NCBI GenBank assembly: GCA_965178125.1
Contig: OZ237735.1
Location: forward strand, 558,001 to 622,000
DNA from: Bilabrum cf. latius
Taxonomy: Eukaryota; Bigyra: Bicosoecida; Bigyra; Bicosoecida
DNA length: 64,000 nt
Direction of reading: 5' to 3'
Under the pieces are notes generated by a model, which was not told the DNA's origin, ran no database searches, and worked only from the letters and a program-made list of their open reading frames with translations. The position numbers were made by a program, and so were the translations under genes. Below, one piece after another: positions 34,406 to 46,911 of the stretch (position 1 is the stretch's first letter; each line of letters opens with the position of its first letter).

Positions 34406-35575
34406 ATGGTTTGTCTACTTGAAGCAACCAAACGGTTGTGCCGACTGGACGTGTACCAGGTCATTTCTGATGTATGGATCCACGGTTCTTCCAAGTATCG
34501 AGTTTCCCCCGATGCTATTTGCGACTCTGTGTCCGGTTAGATCGTCTTCATCTCGCACGTTACCGAACTCGCCAACCGGATCCATGGGTCGATCACTTCC
34601 ACGCAGGCTGAGTACGACTGGGTAGAAGACGTCGCAGAGGTGCTTGAAGATGACAGCCCCGGAAAGATTTGGATCATGGACGAGCTGCCAAATGAAGCCG
34701 TAGAAAAGCTGGCTTCCATGATCGAAGGGGCCCCCGACAAGGTTAAGGGGCTCAACGTATTCGACACGAAGATGTCTGCCGTTGGAACCGCTCGACTGTG
34801 CAAGGCGCTTGAAAAATGCACTGAACTTCGTTCACTTAACATGCAGGGATGCGAAGTGGGCGAGTCCGGAGGCAAGTTGGTCGCAGCTGTGATCGCTGGC
34901 TGTCCGAAGCTCTTCGACCTTGACCTCACGGGCTGCAAGCTCGGGGATGAGGGCGCCAGTGCGATCGCTGAGGCCGCAGCGAAGAGTGAATCCATGGTAT
35001 CTGTAGATTTTTCCAAGAACGGGATCACTGATGAAGGTGTCAAGCATATGGCTGAGTCCCTCAAGTCCACAGCCATGATGGGTTCGATCAAGCTCAGCGG
35101 CAACGCGGCAGTCTCCGCCGGAGGAGCCGCCGCACTCGTCACCATGCTGCAAGGCAACAGCGAGATGGAGCTCGTGGACCTCAGTGGGTGTTCCATTGGC
35201 AACGAGGGCCTGGCGGCCGTGGCAGGAGGCATCATGGCGGGTGTGCCGGCGCACATCGTCCGGATGGACGAGGTGGGGGCAGACGATTTCGGGCCCTTGG
35301 CTGAGGCCTTGCGCGGCAACAAGACCATCGACACGCTGTCTATATCCAAGAATAAGGTTGGGGACGAAGGGGCCAAGGCCCTAGCTGCTGCACTGCAGGA
35401 GGGGACTGCTGTAGAGCGGCTGTCTATGGAGAGGTGCGGCATCGGTGCAGAGGGAGCAGCTGCTCTGCTCGAGGCCGCCAAGGCGGAGGGGAGCAAGCTG
35501 GAGTCGATTCAGCTGGACGGCAACGATGATATTCCGGGCGAAGTCAAGGAGGCGATAGAAGCTGCGTGTGACTGA
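34406..35575 (+). CDS. leucine-rich repeat protein of the RanGAP/RNI type
   Basis: 390 codons from an ATG at 34406 to a TGA at 35573, with one UAG at 34538 joining the N-terminal part (LLEATKRLCRLDVYQVISDV) to the rest. From about residue 110 the protein is a series of LRRs with a period of about 28-29 residues, of the ribonuclease-inhibitor class: LRSLNMQGCEVGESGGKLV, LFDLDLTGCKLGDEGASAI, MELVDLSGCSIGNEGLAAV and ERLSMERCGIGAEGAAALL. This subtype includes RanGAP1 and many axonemal or cytoskeletal LRR proteins. The length and C-terminal end fit RanGAP-like proteins, but I cannot point to its catalytic Arg with certainty, so the function stays open. Confidence 0.75.
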
Positions 35576-35828
35576 TGCTGGGTCGAGCTGTTCGCAACAG
35601 CGGCTCGCAGGCTGTCACACATGGTCGTGCGGGGCCAGCCGTTTCAATTTCTGCTTCCCTCGGGAAGTCTGTCTTTGTCTTTCTTGTTTGCAAGGAAGCA
35701 CTAGAGTTGCCTATTTGCTGCAAGCCGTGTCACCCGCACAAAAGGTCGTTCAGGATGGATTGTTGCGTGCAGGTTTTTCTACATTCTCCTGGTTTCGGCT
35801 GCCACGTTGGCTAAATTCGCGTTCCCGA

Positions 35829-38800
35829 ATGGGGTTGCCTTTGGTGCGTATTGCCGCACTATGGATATGCTCTCTCCTTGCTTGTGTACTCGGCAGGTAA
35901 GCTTTTCATTGTGTCTCGAATTGGCTGCCAACACACGAAGCAGCGGCTATAACAGCACTTGTACATCCGTCCTTACTTTTTGCTTCGCGCAGACGACGCA
36001 GGCGCGCATACGATCGTGATTTTGCAGTTCACAGTGAACCAGTTTCTATCAATGAGCCTATTGACCGCTAGATTTTGCTGGTCTCCTCGGAGGACGCCCG
36101 TATTGCTGCTTTTTCTGTTGAGGACCATGGCTACAAGCACTTATGGACCACTCAAATCGGTGGTGCTCCATTGCACTTCAGTCATAATGAACTTCGCCGG
36201 CGCTAGGCAGCGGCTCGTGCCTCAGCGACGGCGTGCGATATTTCCGGACGTTGCTTTGGACGAGGGCAAGATGTCGAGAACGGCGATTCAACCTCCCGAC
36301 AGAGTACCGTGGTTCCAGGGCTCGGCGGAACTCTATTCGAGCTAGATGAATCCCCGTCGGCAACGCAGGGGCATGACTTGGTGCGAAGCCTCCACCAGCT
36401 TCCTTTTACGTCGAAGGATGTTGTTGCAGCAGCATCCACGCCTACCTTCGACGTGGGAGAAAGGTCTATCTCGCTGGTCCATAGCTAGCAGTAGCAGGTT
36501 TTTGACATTGATTTAGATTCTGGAGACATCGTTCGCTCTCGTGAGGCGGCGGCCCCATCGTGGACACGTGGCGACGAAAACCACCCGGACCTGAATGGCT
36601 CCGCTTCTGCCACCAACCGCAAGCAGGGAGCAAAGCACCGAGATCTGCTTCGCATATCCCGAAAGGACGTGACTATTGCTGCCGATTTTGAGCCGGGAAA
36701 CGCAGGCCGCGGCGATGCGGGCTGGGCCGTCACGACTGGACAGCTAGCCAACCCTGCAGTCTACCTGGCAGGCCGCTGCCCGCATGAAGTGGAAGCCGGC
36801 GGTGATCACAGCGATGGAAACGCGACAGAAGTTCAGCCCCCTGGAAGGACATTTCACGTGCTCACTGATCGCCAGAGGCGAGCCCGAGCAGATGCCTGGG
36901 AGCGGTGCATGGCCGGCTCTGACACCTGGCATACCGAGGGCGAGGGCGAGGGCGGCGAAGATGAAGATGAAGATGAAGATGAAGAACTGCGCGGCAGCGA
37001 TAGCGCATCATCCGACCCAGTCATTGATGACCCGCAGCTGCAGGTGTTCACCACCCTGGACGGGGTCATCAGTATCGTCGACCGAGACAGCAGTGGCCAG
37101 CCGCGCAACAGCCGCACCATCGTGGTGGACGCCCCTGTGGACAAGGTGTTCCTCGTGCAAACTGGGCGCTACGCGGCCCCGCCTCGCGGCTGTGAGGTGG
37201 TATCACTGAACGCCGACTGGCGAAGGATGCTGCCCTCCTCGGATGTGGGGACTCGCAGCAGCAACGGTACCAGCGCGGCAGCCGCCCAGGCGGCGTGCTA
37301 GTCTCGTCCCCTCCATGCCTCCATTCGAGAGATCAAGTACGTCACCATTTTGCCAGACAATGCAATCAGCGAGGCGCTACGAGTTGACAGCAGCGACACG
37401 GCTGCTGCATCGCGCGACGCCGTGGCGTACGTGACCCGTATGCAGCCATGGGACACCAGGCTAGTCATCCCCCAGGACCAGCTCGCCAAGTACCTGCCCT
37501 GGAGGTCTCCCGAGGGCGAGCAGATCCGCCTGTACTGGCCAAAGGCTGATCAATTCCGAAGATCCATGCAGATGATGTTTGGCGGAGAGGGTGTCGGCGG
37601 GTCTGTGGAGTCTGCAGGGGACCCTTTCGATGACGACTCCAGATTCAGCGATGGAAGTAAGCGCATGCTTCCGGGCTCGCCTCTGTCAGGTTTGATCCCG
37701 TACAGGCTAGGTAAGCGGTCGTTTGGCTCTGTGCAGCTCTTGCCGTGCAGCTCTGACGAGGTCGGCTCACGCTGTGGCGAGGCAGGAGATGTTGCATCAC
37801 TTGAGACAGAGACAGCGGCTGGTGCCGTGGTGGTAGATCCGGTGAGCGGCGCAGCGAGCGGTGAGGGGATGTGTGAGTCTGTTTCGGACAGAAGATACGG
37901 CAGCCCACAAGACAGCGAGAGCTGCAAGCGTAGCATGCCTACCTTTAGTCAGGTGCGGCCTGTCCCGTCACTGGACAGCCTACCATCCGTTCCATCCATT
38001 CTGCGAGGCAAGCCGTGCCATGCAGGCACCAGCAGCGACGATTCGGATGGATGCATCGCGGTCGAGGAGGACGATGAAGAAGGCAGCTTTGCCGGAAATC
38101 CGCTGCTAGACGCATGGTCCGCCCCTGACAGCCTGACTGGTGAAGCAGCCTTCGATGCAGGCATCGACTACAGCACCTCCGAGGCCGGGTCAGCTCTTGC
38201 GGTGCAGTCGTTCGTCAACGGCCGCATGGTCCCGGGCGGCGACCACCATCTAGCGAGGCAGTCGCCGCACGGAGGATCATCGCTGATTCTGGTTCCACGC
38301 AGTGGGCTGGACGCAGGGTCGCATGTCGTTGACGAACACTACCTCGCCTTTGTGCTCCACCCCGAGGAAGATGGCAGCCATGGATACGCATTCGATACAG
38401 CGACAGGAACGACCGTACGACTAGATTCGAAGCGTTTGGATGCATTTCACCAGGCTCGATTGCTCACGAGAGATCTTGCTGATGTGCGGATCACGCATGC
38501 CAAACCCACCGGACAGCTTGTCTCGTACTCAACTTCTTTTCTGGGCAGCAACCCTATCAGATTGCTATCAGGTCCAGTGACAGGCGGAGAAACCACCCAG
38601 TGGCTACCTTTGAGGGATATCAATGACGCGGGCACGGGGGGGGGCAACACCTCTCTTAAGCCCCACGAGCCAGTTCAAGAGAATGACGATTGGGCGTCGA
38701 ATTGGCGCGTCACGGCACTCTGGGTACTTTGGGCACTCCTGCTCAGCATTGTAGCTCTGTTTGGTGGGGTGTTGTGGGTAAGAGGTACCGGCGTAGGAGA

Positions 38801-41690
38801 CGGTCAGCCGCTCAGCAACCGTGGAGACGGGTACGCCCCCGCCATATAGCCAAGAGTGGACGAAATGCCTGCTCCTATCGACTAGGATGGGTAGCAGTAT
38901 GAGTACGTCTCTGCTAGTCCTCCGATACTTTTTTGCAAGAAAAATCTCCTTGGAAAGGGAAGCAGCGGCACTTATGTGTACGAAGGGCTTTATGGAGAGG
39001 CACTTGAGAAGGTCGCGGTGAAGCGGATGGTGGACCAGAACATGGAGGCTGCAAAGCGAGAGGCAGCAAGCTTGCAGAGCTTGTCGCACGAGAGTGTCGT
39101 CAGGTACTACACCCACACTACCTACCAGGGCTTTGTGTACATCGTGCTCGAGCTGTGTCAGTCCTCTCTTGCCGAGGAAGTTAGCAGGAGCATCCGCCCG
39201 ACCATGTCTTTGACCGATGACACTCGCCAGGCATGCGCCCCCCTCCCATCCAACTCGACCAGGCAGTTTCTCCGGGAGCTTGTCGGCGGCATTGCTTTCT
39301 TGCACCTAAAGAAGTTCGTCCATCGCGACATCAAGCCTGAGAATGTTCTACTGGTAACCAGAGAGGGAGACGAGCGTCGGTCCCACGGCGACAAAGAGCT
39401 GCCGTTCGAGCGAATGCTGTTCGAGCAGGATTCAGGCAGCGCAAGCGGGGGAGCAGCATCCGTGTAGAGGTCATCATCAGGGCCTGCAAGCTGTCAGAAT
39501 CATAGAAGGTACGACCAGCACGACCTTGGAAAGGACTGGCGACCAAAGATCAGTGACATGGGCCTCGGAAAGGACCTCGGATAGGCATCCTCCTTCTACA
39601 TGAACCGCACGACCGGCGGCGGCACCCGAGGCTGGCAGGCGCCAGAACTACTGCGGACAGCTGCCCAACGATCTGGAGATGCGCAAGAATGTGCGGAGGG
39701 CGGCAGCATTTATAACGATGGCAACGTACCGGATGACCCCCGGCAGGAGTTTGGCGGTGATGGTGACGTGCCCGGATAGAGCGCCGCCGATGCAGTGCAA
39801 CAAGGCAGGCTGCCCCCGAAAGAAGAGGACGAGGAGGGAGAAGAGTAGCAGCCGTAGCTTCGGATTGACCGCCGGTCGAAGTCGTCATCGTCGACGCCCC
39901 GAGTTGCGCTCGGCAGAGCAAAGGACCGCCTGACCACCAAGGTGGACATCTTCTCCCTCGGCTGCGTCATCAACTACGTGCTGGACCCTGGCAGCCATCC
40001 CTTTGGAGCAGACACCGAGAGAGATACAAACATTTTGAACCGGAAGTCCAACCTCTCTCGCCTTCGTCGGTGCCCTGAAGCACAGCAGCTCGTGCGCGCA
40101 ATGATTGATGACGACCCAAGACGGAGGCCCTCGGCGAAGGAAGCGCTCGAGTACCCGCTGTTCTGGAGCGACAGCCAAAGGCTCGAGTTTCTGAGCGCAA
40201 TGAGCGATGCTATCGAGTACGAGGCTAATAATTGGCCCAAGGACCCCTCCAGCGCTATACTCACCAAGCTAAGGCGTTTGTCCATGCGTGGGAAGGGCCA
40301 GGCCGCAGAAGATGCCCGGGCTGTCCTGCAGCAGTTGGATGAGACGCTGCCAGAGCCTCCAGCCCTCCTGGCTCTGCATTACATGCAGCAAAAGGCTCTG
40401 TCTAACCCAGAGCGCCATGAGTCTGGTGCTGGCCCGCATGAGCTCAATTGGATCGCGTGCCTCCCTGCAGAACTCGTCAATGACGCTAAGTAGCGACGTA
40501 AGTACGATGGCACGTCTCTGCGAGACTGCCTCCGCATGCTGCGCAACAAGGCTCAGCACTTTGGGGAGATGAAGAAGAATGGGACGTCGCAAAGGCTGTT
40601 CGGGTCAGCGGACTCGCGCGCCATCGCAAAGCTCTTTACGTTGTGCTTCCCCTAGATGCTAACCAAGTGCCATAACCTTGCTTGCAGGTACCTGCTTAAT
40701 AGGCAAGGGATCGAGGCGTTGCTGGGTCGGTCCACGCATGATCGCTTCAGGGACAAGTTCCACGCGAATGAGTTGCAAGCGAAGCAGCAAAAGGAGGAGA
40801 GGGCACGCGCGGTGAATGCCGCCATCGATCTCGCGAGGGGAGGACAAAAGTCGCGCGAATCGCCGGGTCCTAGACGCTCTGTGTCTGCCACGGCGGATGC
40901 GGCATGCAGCTGGAGAATCGAAGGCACTTCCAGCGGTCCTGCACGGTCGATGGGCCATGCAGGGCCGGCTGCATCTGGTTTGGCGGAAGAGCGCATTGCT
41001 CATGGCAACCCTCCTTCCGGGCACATCCATAGGTAGCAGGAGAGACGATTGAATAAGCATGATGATCGACCGGTGACGGACAGGCTAAGCGCGGAAAGAT
41101 CGACTTCCAGCGGCACTCCAGCCGCTAAAGCAGGAGGGCAGTCTCCCGCAAGTCGCTCGCATGCTGCTGCTGCTTTCTGGCGACGAGATGCGGGACTTTC
41201 TTAGGACCCGGACGAGTCAGCAGGTCCAGCTGCTGCTGATGCTGCAAGCCCTTCTAGTCGGTGGTACCCAGGTCAGCAGGCTTGGTGCGCGGCGGCACAC
41301 GAAGCTGCAGCCCGCACAATGGCGGCCCGCGCGGAGCTGCCCACACCCGTTGATCCACCGGAGGAGGGCGAGCTGGCGGGCTGCCACGCTCTTTGCGGGC
41401 ACCGTTCTGTGATGCGGAACGGGACTAGGTATGTGGGCGGGGCCCATGCTGGAGGGCTGCGGTACAAGGCGTAGCTGTGCAAGGACTGGTTGCGGCTCGG
41501 GTCTTGCGGGAGAGGGTCCAAGTGCGATTTTGCCCATGGGCCGCTGGAGTGCTGCATAAACGGGAGTCGCGGTGGGATTGAAGGCAGCGATCTCGGGCCG
41601 CTCGGAGGTATGGCTGGTGGTGGGGCCGCAGCTGGCAAAGGGTCTCGGGGGGGCAGGGGGCGGCGGACTGGGAGGGGGCGCGGAAGATGA
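35829..41690 (+). CDS. IRE1: IRE1-type ER stress sensor kinase/RNase with C-terminal CCCH zinc finger, many UAG codons
   Basis: Unfolded-protein-response sensor in the ER membrane. Exon 1 (35829-35896) encodes signal peptide MGLPLVRIAALWICSLLACV; a 96-bp intron (35897-35992, GTAAGC...CGCAG) joins in phase to exon 2, which runs to a TGA at 41688 (1,921 residues). The luminal part matches IRE1: LLVSSEDARIAAFSVED, VVPGLGGTLFELD, LPFTSKDVV and VFDIDLDSGD. A transmembrane segment (VTALWVLWALLLSIVALFGG) lies near 38715. The kinase has GKGSSGTYVYEG, VAVKRM, HRDIKPENV, DMGLGKD (DMG, not DFG) and GTRGWQAPELL, then a long acidic/Gln-rich insert before KVDIFSLGCV. The KEN RNase region reads KYDGTSLRDCLRMLRNKAQHF. 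After it comes a linker and a CCCH finger, LCKDWLRLGSCGRGSKCDFAHG (split here: C-x8-C-x5-C-x3-H). At least 17 UAGs lie in frame; several sit next to Gln codons. Confidence 0.9.
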
Positions 41691-41889
41691 TAAATCAAGG
41701 TCCATGTGACGTGTTTCTTCCCCTGAGTAGCAACAAAATCATAGGCTTGCATACTTTAGCCCAGCTACGAATCTCTCCGTTGCAGCATTAATCTGTATTA
41801 CTCGTAATTTGTACAGTGCTGCTTGGAATTGCCAATCGTTCGCGTTCCAGCGTTGTAAGTTTTTGCATCCAGATCACGCTTTGTTTGGT

Positions 41890-43322
41890 ATGGCTGGAAG
41901 AGGACCTAAGAAGGATACATCGCTGGACAAGACAGGATCTGCTGCAGCATCCCCAGCTGCTTTGGAGAAGGCTGTTGCTAACATCATCAATCCGAAAACC
42001 CGTGATGCTGCGCTTGGAGAGCTGAGCAAGAATAGGGACAAGTTTGCAGACCTAGCACCGATGCTCTGGCATTCAACTGCGACATTTGCAGCTCTCTTGT
42101 AGGAAATCGTGGGAATATACCCAGCACTGTCTCCTCCGACTCTTACTGGCAATCAGTCGACCAAGGTTTGCAACGCGCTTGCCTTGTTACAGTGCGTTGC
42201 GTCGCACCCAGATACCAGGCCACTATTTCTGAAAGGTGAGTGAAATCACGATACTCGTCGCTTTTTCATTTGGCAATGCTATCCGCCGGTGCTCAAGCAG
42301 CTTCGCACTTCACGTCCAATCCTAGCTTCTTCTTCGCAGCACACATCCCTCTGTACCTGTATCCGTTTCTCAGCACATAGACAAAGGCTCGCTCGTACGA
42401 ATTTCTGCGGCTGACGTCTCTTGGTGTCATCGGGGCGCTCGTCAAGCATGACGATCCCAGAGTGGTGGATTACCTGCTCAAAACGGAGATTATTCCTTTG
42501 TGTCTGAGGATCATGGAGACTGGTTCCGACCTGGAAATGATTGTAGCTACGTTTATCGTCCAAAAGATTCTGATGGACGACCAGGGGCTAGGGTACATTT
42601 GCGCGACACCGCACCGCTTCTTTGCCGTCAATCAGGTTCTCGAGCAGCTCGTCGAGAAGCTCGCAAAGAACCCCACATTTAGGCTTCTGAAACACGTGGT
42701 GCAGTGCTATCACCGACTTGCTAAGAACGAGCGAGCTCGTGGCGCTCTCAAGGAGCACATGCCCGTGACGCTGCTCAGCGGAGAGTTCACCGAGGTCCTC
42801 GCCAAGGACATCGATGCCTCGAAGCGGCTCGGCGAGCTGGGAAAGATGCTCCGGGCCGATGCCGGGGCGCCCGGCCATGCAGGTGGGGCAGCAGCCGGCG
42901 GCCTGTCGGCTCCTGCCAGCTCCGGGCCCTCGGTCGCAACGTCGGTCGCTTCGTCGGGGATGGGTTCAGCGCCCCAAGTCTCGGCCCCGATGGGCGGGAT
43001 GGGCATGGGTGGGATGGGCATGGGCGGCATGGGCATGGGCATGGGCATGGGAATGGGCATGGGTGGCGGCGGGTCGGGTGGAATGCCCTCTGGTGCTGCT
43101 GGGGAGCGGATGGCTGGATACATGGGCGGCGTTCCTGCAAGCTCTGGGATGATGGGTGGCATGCGGGGGCCCGGCCCGGCCGCGTCTGGTGGGCTTCGGG
43201 TCCCGACTGGGGTTGGCACGTCCACTGGCATGTCTGGGCCAGGCGTTGGGCTAGGGCTAGGTACGGGAGGCCCAAGGCCGTTTCCCGGTGCCGGCGGGAT
43301 GGGATCATATGGCGGCAGATAA
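41890..43322 (+). CDS. CNOT9: CNOT9 / Rcd1 subunit of the CCR4-NOT complex
   Basis: Armadillo-repeat subunit of the CCR4-NOT deadenylase complex. Exons 41890-42235 and 42340-43322 flank a 104-bp intron (GTGAGT...CGCAG) in the expected place ([13 protein letters not shown]). Strong matches: [16 protein letters not shown], then UAG (42100) exactly where relatives have the Gln of [77 protein letters not shown]; and [14 protein letters not shown] second UAG follows FLST. After the conserved ~290 residues comes a long Gly/Met tail (repeated MGGMGMG, about 42985-43090) not found in animal CNOT9. The stop is TAA followed by TGA. Confidence 0.95.
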
Positions 43323-43473
43323 TGATGGGATTTTGTGGTCTGTCTATACACAGTCTCTTGGGCTTGCGGAAGATATCATATTTTGGGAGTGATGATTCGG
43401 AGCCTCTGCGTAGATCTTGTGGCGGGTCTTCCAGCCAAACATTCTTAACCCTGGTAGTCAGCAGCGCATTCAA

Positions 43474-45897
43474 ATGTTGGGCACGAACTATTTTTTGGAT
43501 TGGGGCACCACTTCTTTGAGGATTTGGCGGATAAGTCAAAGCTCTGCATCCGAAACTGAGCCAGCCGATATGCAAGTCGCATATCAAGGCCATACTTTTG
43601 ACATAAACTGCGTCTTCCGATCTAGAGAAGGAGTAGGAATGCATAACAACACTGTAGACATGCTTCAAACACTGAGAAAGGCATTCGAAAAAGGAAATGT
43701 GTCACACAATAGAATAATTGCTTCCGGAATGGTAGGCAGCAGCATCGGCTTGGCAAACACGCCCTGCGTAAGCGCTGAGGATTATTTCTCACAGATTCTT
43801 GGTGGTAACCTGAGTAGTGCAGGTAGAATGGACTGCCATGGAATACAGATCGTGATACTTCCTGGTTTGCAAGCGAACAGCGTGGACTCTCTCGGGTTCG
43901 AGCTCATGAGAGGCGAAGAGCTACAAATAGCAGGGTCATTAGAAATGCTTGCCGCAAGTGAAGGCGGCAACACCAGTATGCACCAGTCGTCGCATCTTAT
44001 GGCATTGCCAGGATCGCATTGCAAGTGGGTACGCTTTCGCACGAGGCAAACGGATCCTTCATTTGCTCGGAGTCCCATCATGTCGTGGCGCACTTCAATG
44101 GCGGGGGAAGTCTTTGAGGCATTGCAGCAAGGGACAGTTCTTCGTCACACCATCTCATCTCATGGCAGCCCCGGCTTCAACAAGGCGGATTCGCAGCGCG
44201 GTTTCGATGCAGCAGTACGCGAGACGGCGCTGAAGGTGAGAGCTGGACAGACAACGAACTTCTTGTCGCGGCTGTTTCAGTGCAGGTCAGCAGCAGTGGC
44301 CGATCGAGGCTTGGATGACGAATAGCCACCATCGTCCTCTTTCCTAGGCGGGTATCTCTCTGGCCTCGTTGTCGGGCAGGACGTTGTCGACGGCTGCTTG
44401 GATTCGACGTCGTGCACCACTCCTATAGCGTTTGTTGGAGAGACAGCTCTTTGCGAGCGATACGCACAGGCCTCAAGCATCTTGCACCATGAGGCACCTG
44501 ACATCTTCCACTCCGACCCCGCTGTGAAAGAACCGGTGATAATCGATGCTGGCAAGGCTACCGCAGTCGGCGTCATCCGCGTGCTCGACGGACTTGGAGA
44601 GCTTGAGCTGCCAGAACAGAGAACGACACAAGCACATGGTTCGGCGTCGGTAGTGTCGCCCCGCAAGGACGAATCCAACGAGCCCATGCAGCACCACAGC
44701 CCAGAGAGGGAAGCTCAACCACAGTCAAACCGACCGTTCGAAAATCAACCGTGTCGGCGTTCGGGCATGTGGAACGAGGAAGACGCTCAGGACTTGTGTG
44801 ACCTCGTTCGAGGCGACTGCAGCCGCACACGAGACGCACTGCGCGATACGCTCGACGTGTTTGATCTGGTCAAGACAGCAAAAACACGAGCGCCGAGTCA
44901 TTCAGACGGCACCCCAGCCGCAATTCCACCGGTGCTGCCTGCCATTGCAATCCTCCGCGGGCTACAACCGAACTCGTCCGTTTATAGCAACATCGCACCA
45001 GCCTTGAACGATACACCTTCCTCAAAGGGACTGGATGCAGTCGCGCAGTCGCTGGTCGGAGCTGGCTTTGCGTTTGCAGAGGTCCCACTCAACCGGCCTG
45101 GTGCGTTGAGCGCGATCAGTGAGCTGGCGGCGTCTGCTGGCCGAGTGCAGCTCAAGGCCGCTAACCGCTATGGGTCTGCGAGCTCCGAAGACGCTGATGC
45201 GCCGCTTAGCCAGTGGCAGGAGATGGCTGACTTGCGGAGGCAGTCCTTGACGGAATCACCGATCGCTGGTATCAGCTCTTGCAATCTGCAGGGCACAATA
45301 TCGGACGTCAGATTCAGGAACTAGCGCTGCGCCTTTGGCAAAGGCATACTGAGCGAGAAGGGCGATTGGCAGAAGGCGAGCAGTGAAGCACGCGGATCTT
45401 CCGATACGATACCGCTGTATCCGCTCCTGGTTGGAGCTGGCACCGTGCTCACCAGGGAACAAGCCCTGTCCGCCTTGGGTGCCGGCGCGCGGTTCCTCGT
45501 CAGCCCGTCGTACAGCGAGGCAGTGGCGAAGGTAGCACGGCAAGCGGGCGCAGCCTACGTGCCTGGAGTTTCCTCGGCGACGGAAGCAATCCGTGCGCTC
45601 GAGGGCGAGGCGGCTGCTCTAAAGGTGTTTCCGGCATCGCAATGGAGCCCAGCGGTGCTGAAGGACCTGAGGAGCGCTTCCCCATGCTGCGCCCGGTGGA
45701 TTCCCGTCGGCGGCTTTGGCGATGACTCCAGCAAGTACACGGATTGGATCAAGGCAGGCGCGCACGGTTTTGGGGTGGGGGGTTCCTTGCTGGAGAGCAC
45801 ACACACTTTGGGCAACGTGGCTGCTTTGAACGTCGGGGTTGCCAAAAGAGTGACGAGTGCAATCCGGCTGGCTGTGCGGGCCACCGTATTTCACTAA
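43474..45897 (+). CDS. dgoKA: fused 2-dehydro-3-deoxygalactonokinase and KDPGal aldolase (DgoK-DgoA)
   Basis: Bifunctional enzyme of the De Ley-Doudoroff galactonate pathway: the kinase phosphorylates 2-keto-3-deoxygalactonate and the aldolase splits the product into pyruvate and glyceraldehyde 3-phosphate. One frame, 807 residues, TAA stop, UAG at 44323 and 45322. The N-terminal half is DgoK-like: LDWGTTSLRIWRIS, IIASGMVGSSIGLA, VILPGLQA, MRGEELQIAG and ALPGSHCKWV; UAG sits in LDDE-x-PPSSSFLGGYLSGLVVG. The C-terminal half is a class I KDPG-type aldolase: AIAILRGLQP, GFAFAEVPLNRPG (catalytic Glu), LVGAGTVLTREQ, LKVFPASQWSP (Schiff-base Lys) and VGGFG. An extra ~90 residues interrupt the aldolase before LVGAGTVL. 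Both activities look intact. Fused dgoKA genes are known mainly from bacteria, so transfer is possible, although composition and UAG use are host-like. Confidence 0.9.
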
Positions 45898-45989
45898 GTC
45901 TTGTACGCTGCGCTATGAGCACATTTTGAGCTATCTGATGATCAGCAAAGCCAAATACAGTCAAACACACCAATCTCGGCGCAGAGGTA

Positions 45990-46880
45990 TCATTTGTGGC
46001 GGGCTCTCTTTGCTGCCTCACCTGTTGCCTCCGCGCTGCTCCCACCCGCCGCGTCGTCGGTACTCTCCGCAGCAGCAGCGCCACTGATAGCAGCAGCGCC
46101 AGCAGGAGAATCCGCGGGACGGGGCCGCTTCTGGCCTGGTTGCGCTGTTTCGCCTGACGGCCTGGTCGCCTGGCTCACAAGCGACATCGCAAGCGACAAA
46201 GCAGGATCAAGAGCTGCAGCAGCCTGCGGCGCGGCCGCTCCTGATGAGCCGACTGCACGCGTCCGCGGAGGGTGAGCAGCGGCTGGGGCCGGGCGCCCGG
46301 CACTCGCTGCATGTCTGCTATGGGTCTGGACCTGCCTTTGGTAACTGACGTACACGTCAGCTTTGCAGCGTTGCACCATCTGCTCGTTCAGATTGACTGG
46401 TGGGGTCTGATTCATTCGGTGGCACGATGCCGCGTACTCGGGCAGGAGCTTTGACATGAGCAGGAAAACCAGCGCTGCTCCATGCTCCTACGTTGTGCAG
46501 TAGTAGTCGAATCGCATCGCGTTCTTTTGCTCCTAGACTGGCTTCGTATCATCTCTTGCTGCCCTTTCTCCTTTGTCCGTTCGCGCCCATCGGCGCACAG
46601 CCAGCATCGCGAGGTTCGACCTGAACTTCGCCTTGGCCTGATCGGAAACCTTCAACGTGCGGTAGGTGTCAGGGAGAAGCGCCATCACATTGGTATCGGG
46701 GCGTCCCTCCATGCGGATGATCTCACGCTCAAGCACGGCACTATCCTGGAACCGCTCCCACTGCCTACTGCGGCGACCGGTGGCGACCTGTCCACGGTGA
46801 TTGGGGCCGTGTCCGGCATACGCGGTTGGTGGCACCTATGGTCGATGATGCACCATGGCCCCTGATGCTGCAGCAGCCTG

Positions 46881-46911
<31 letters not shown>

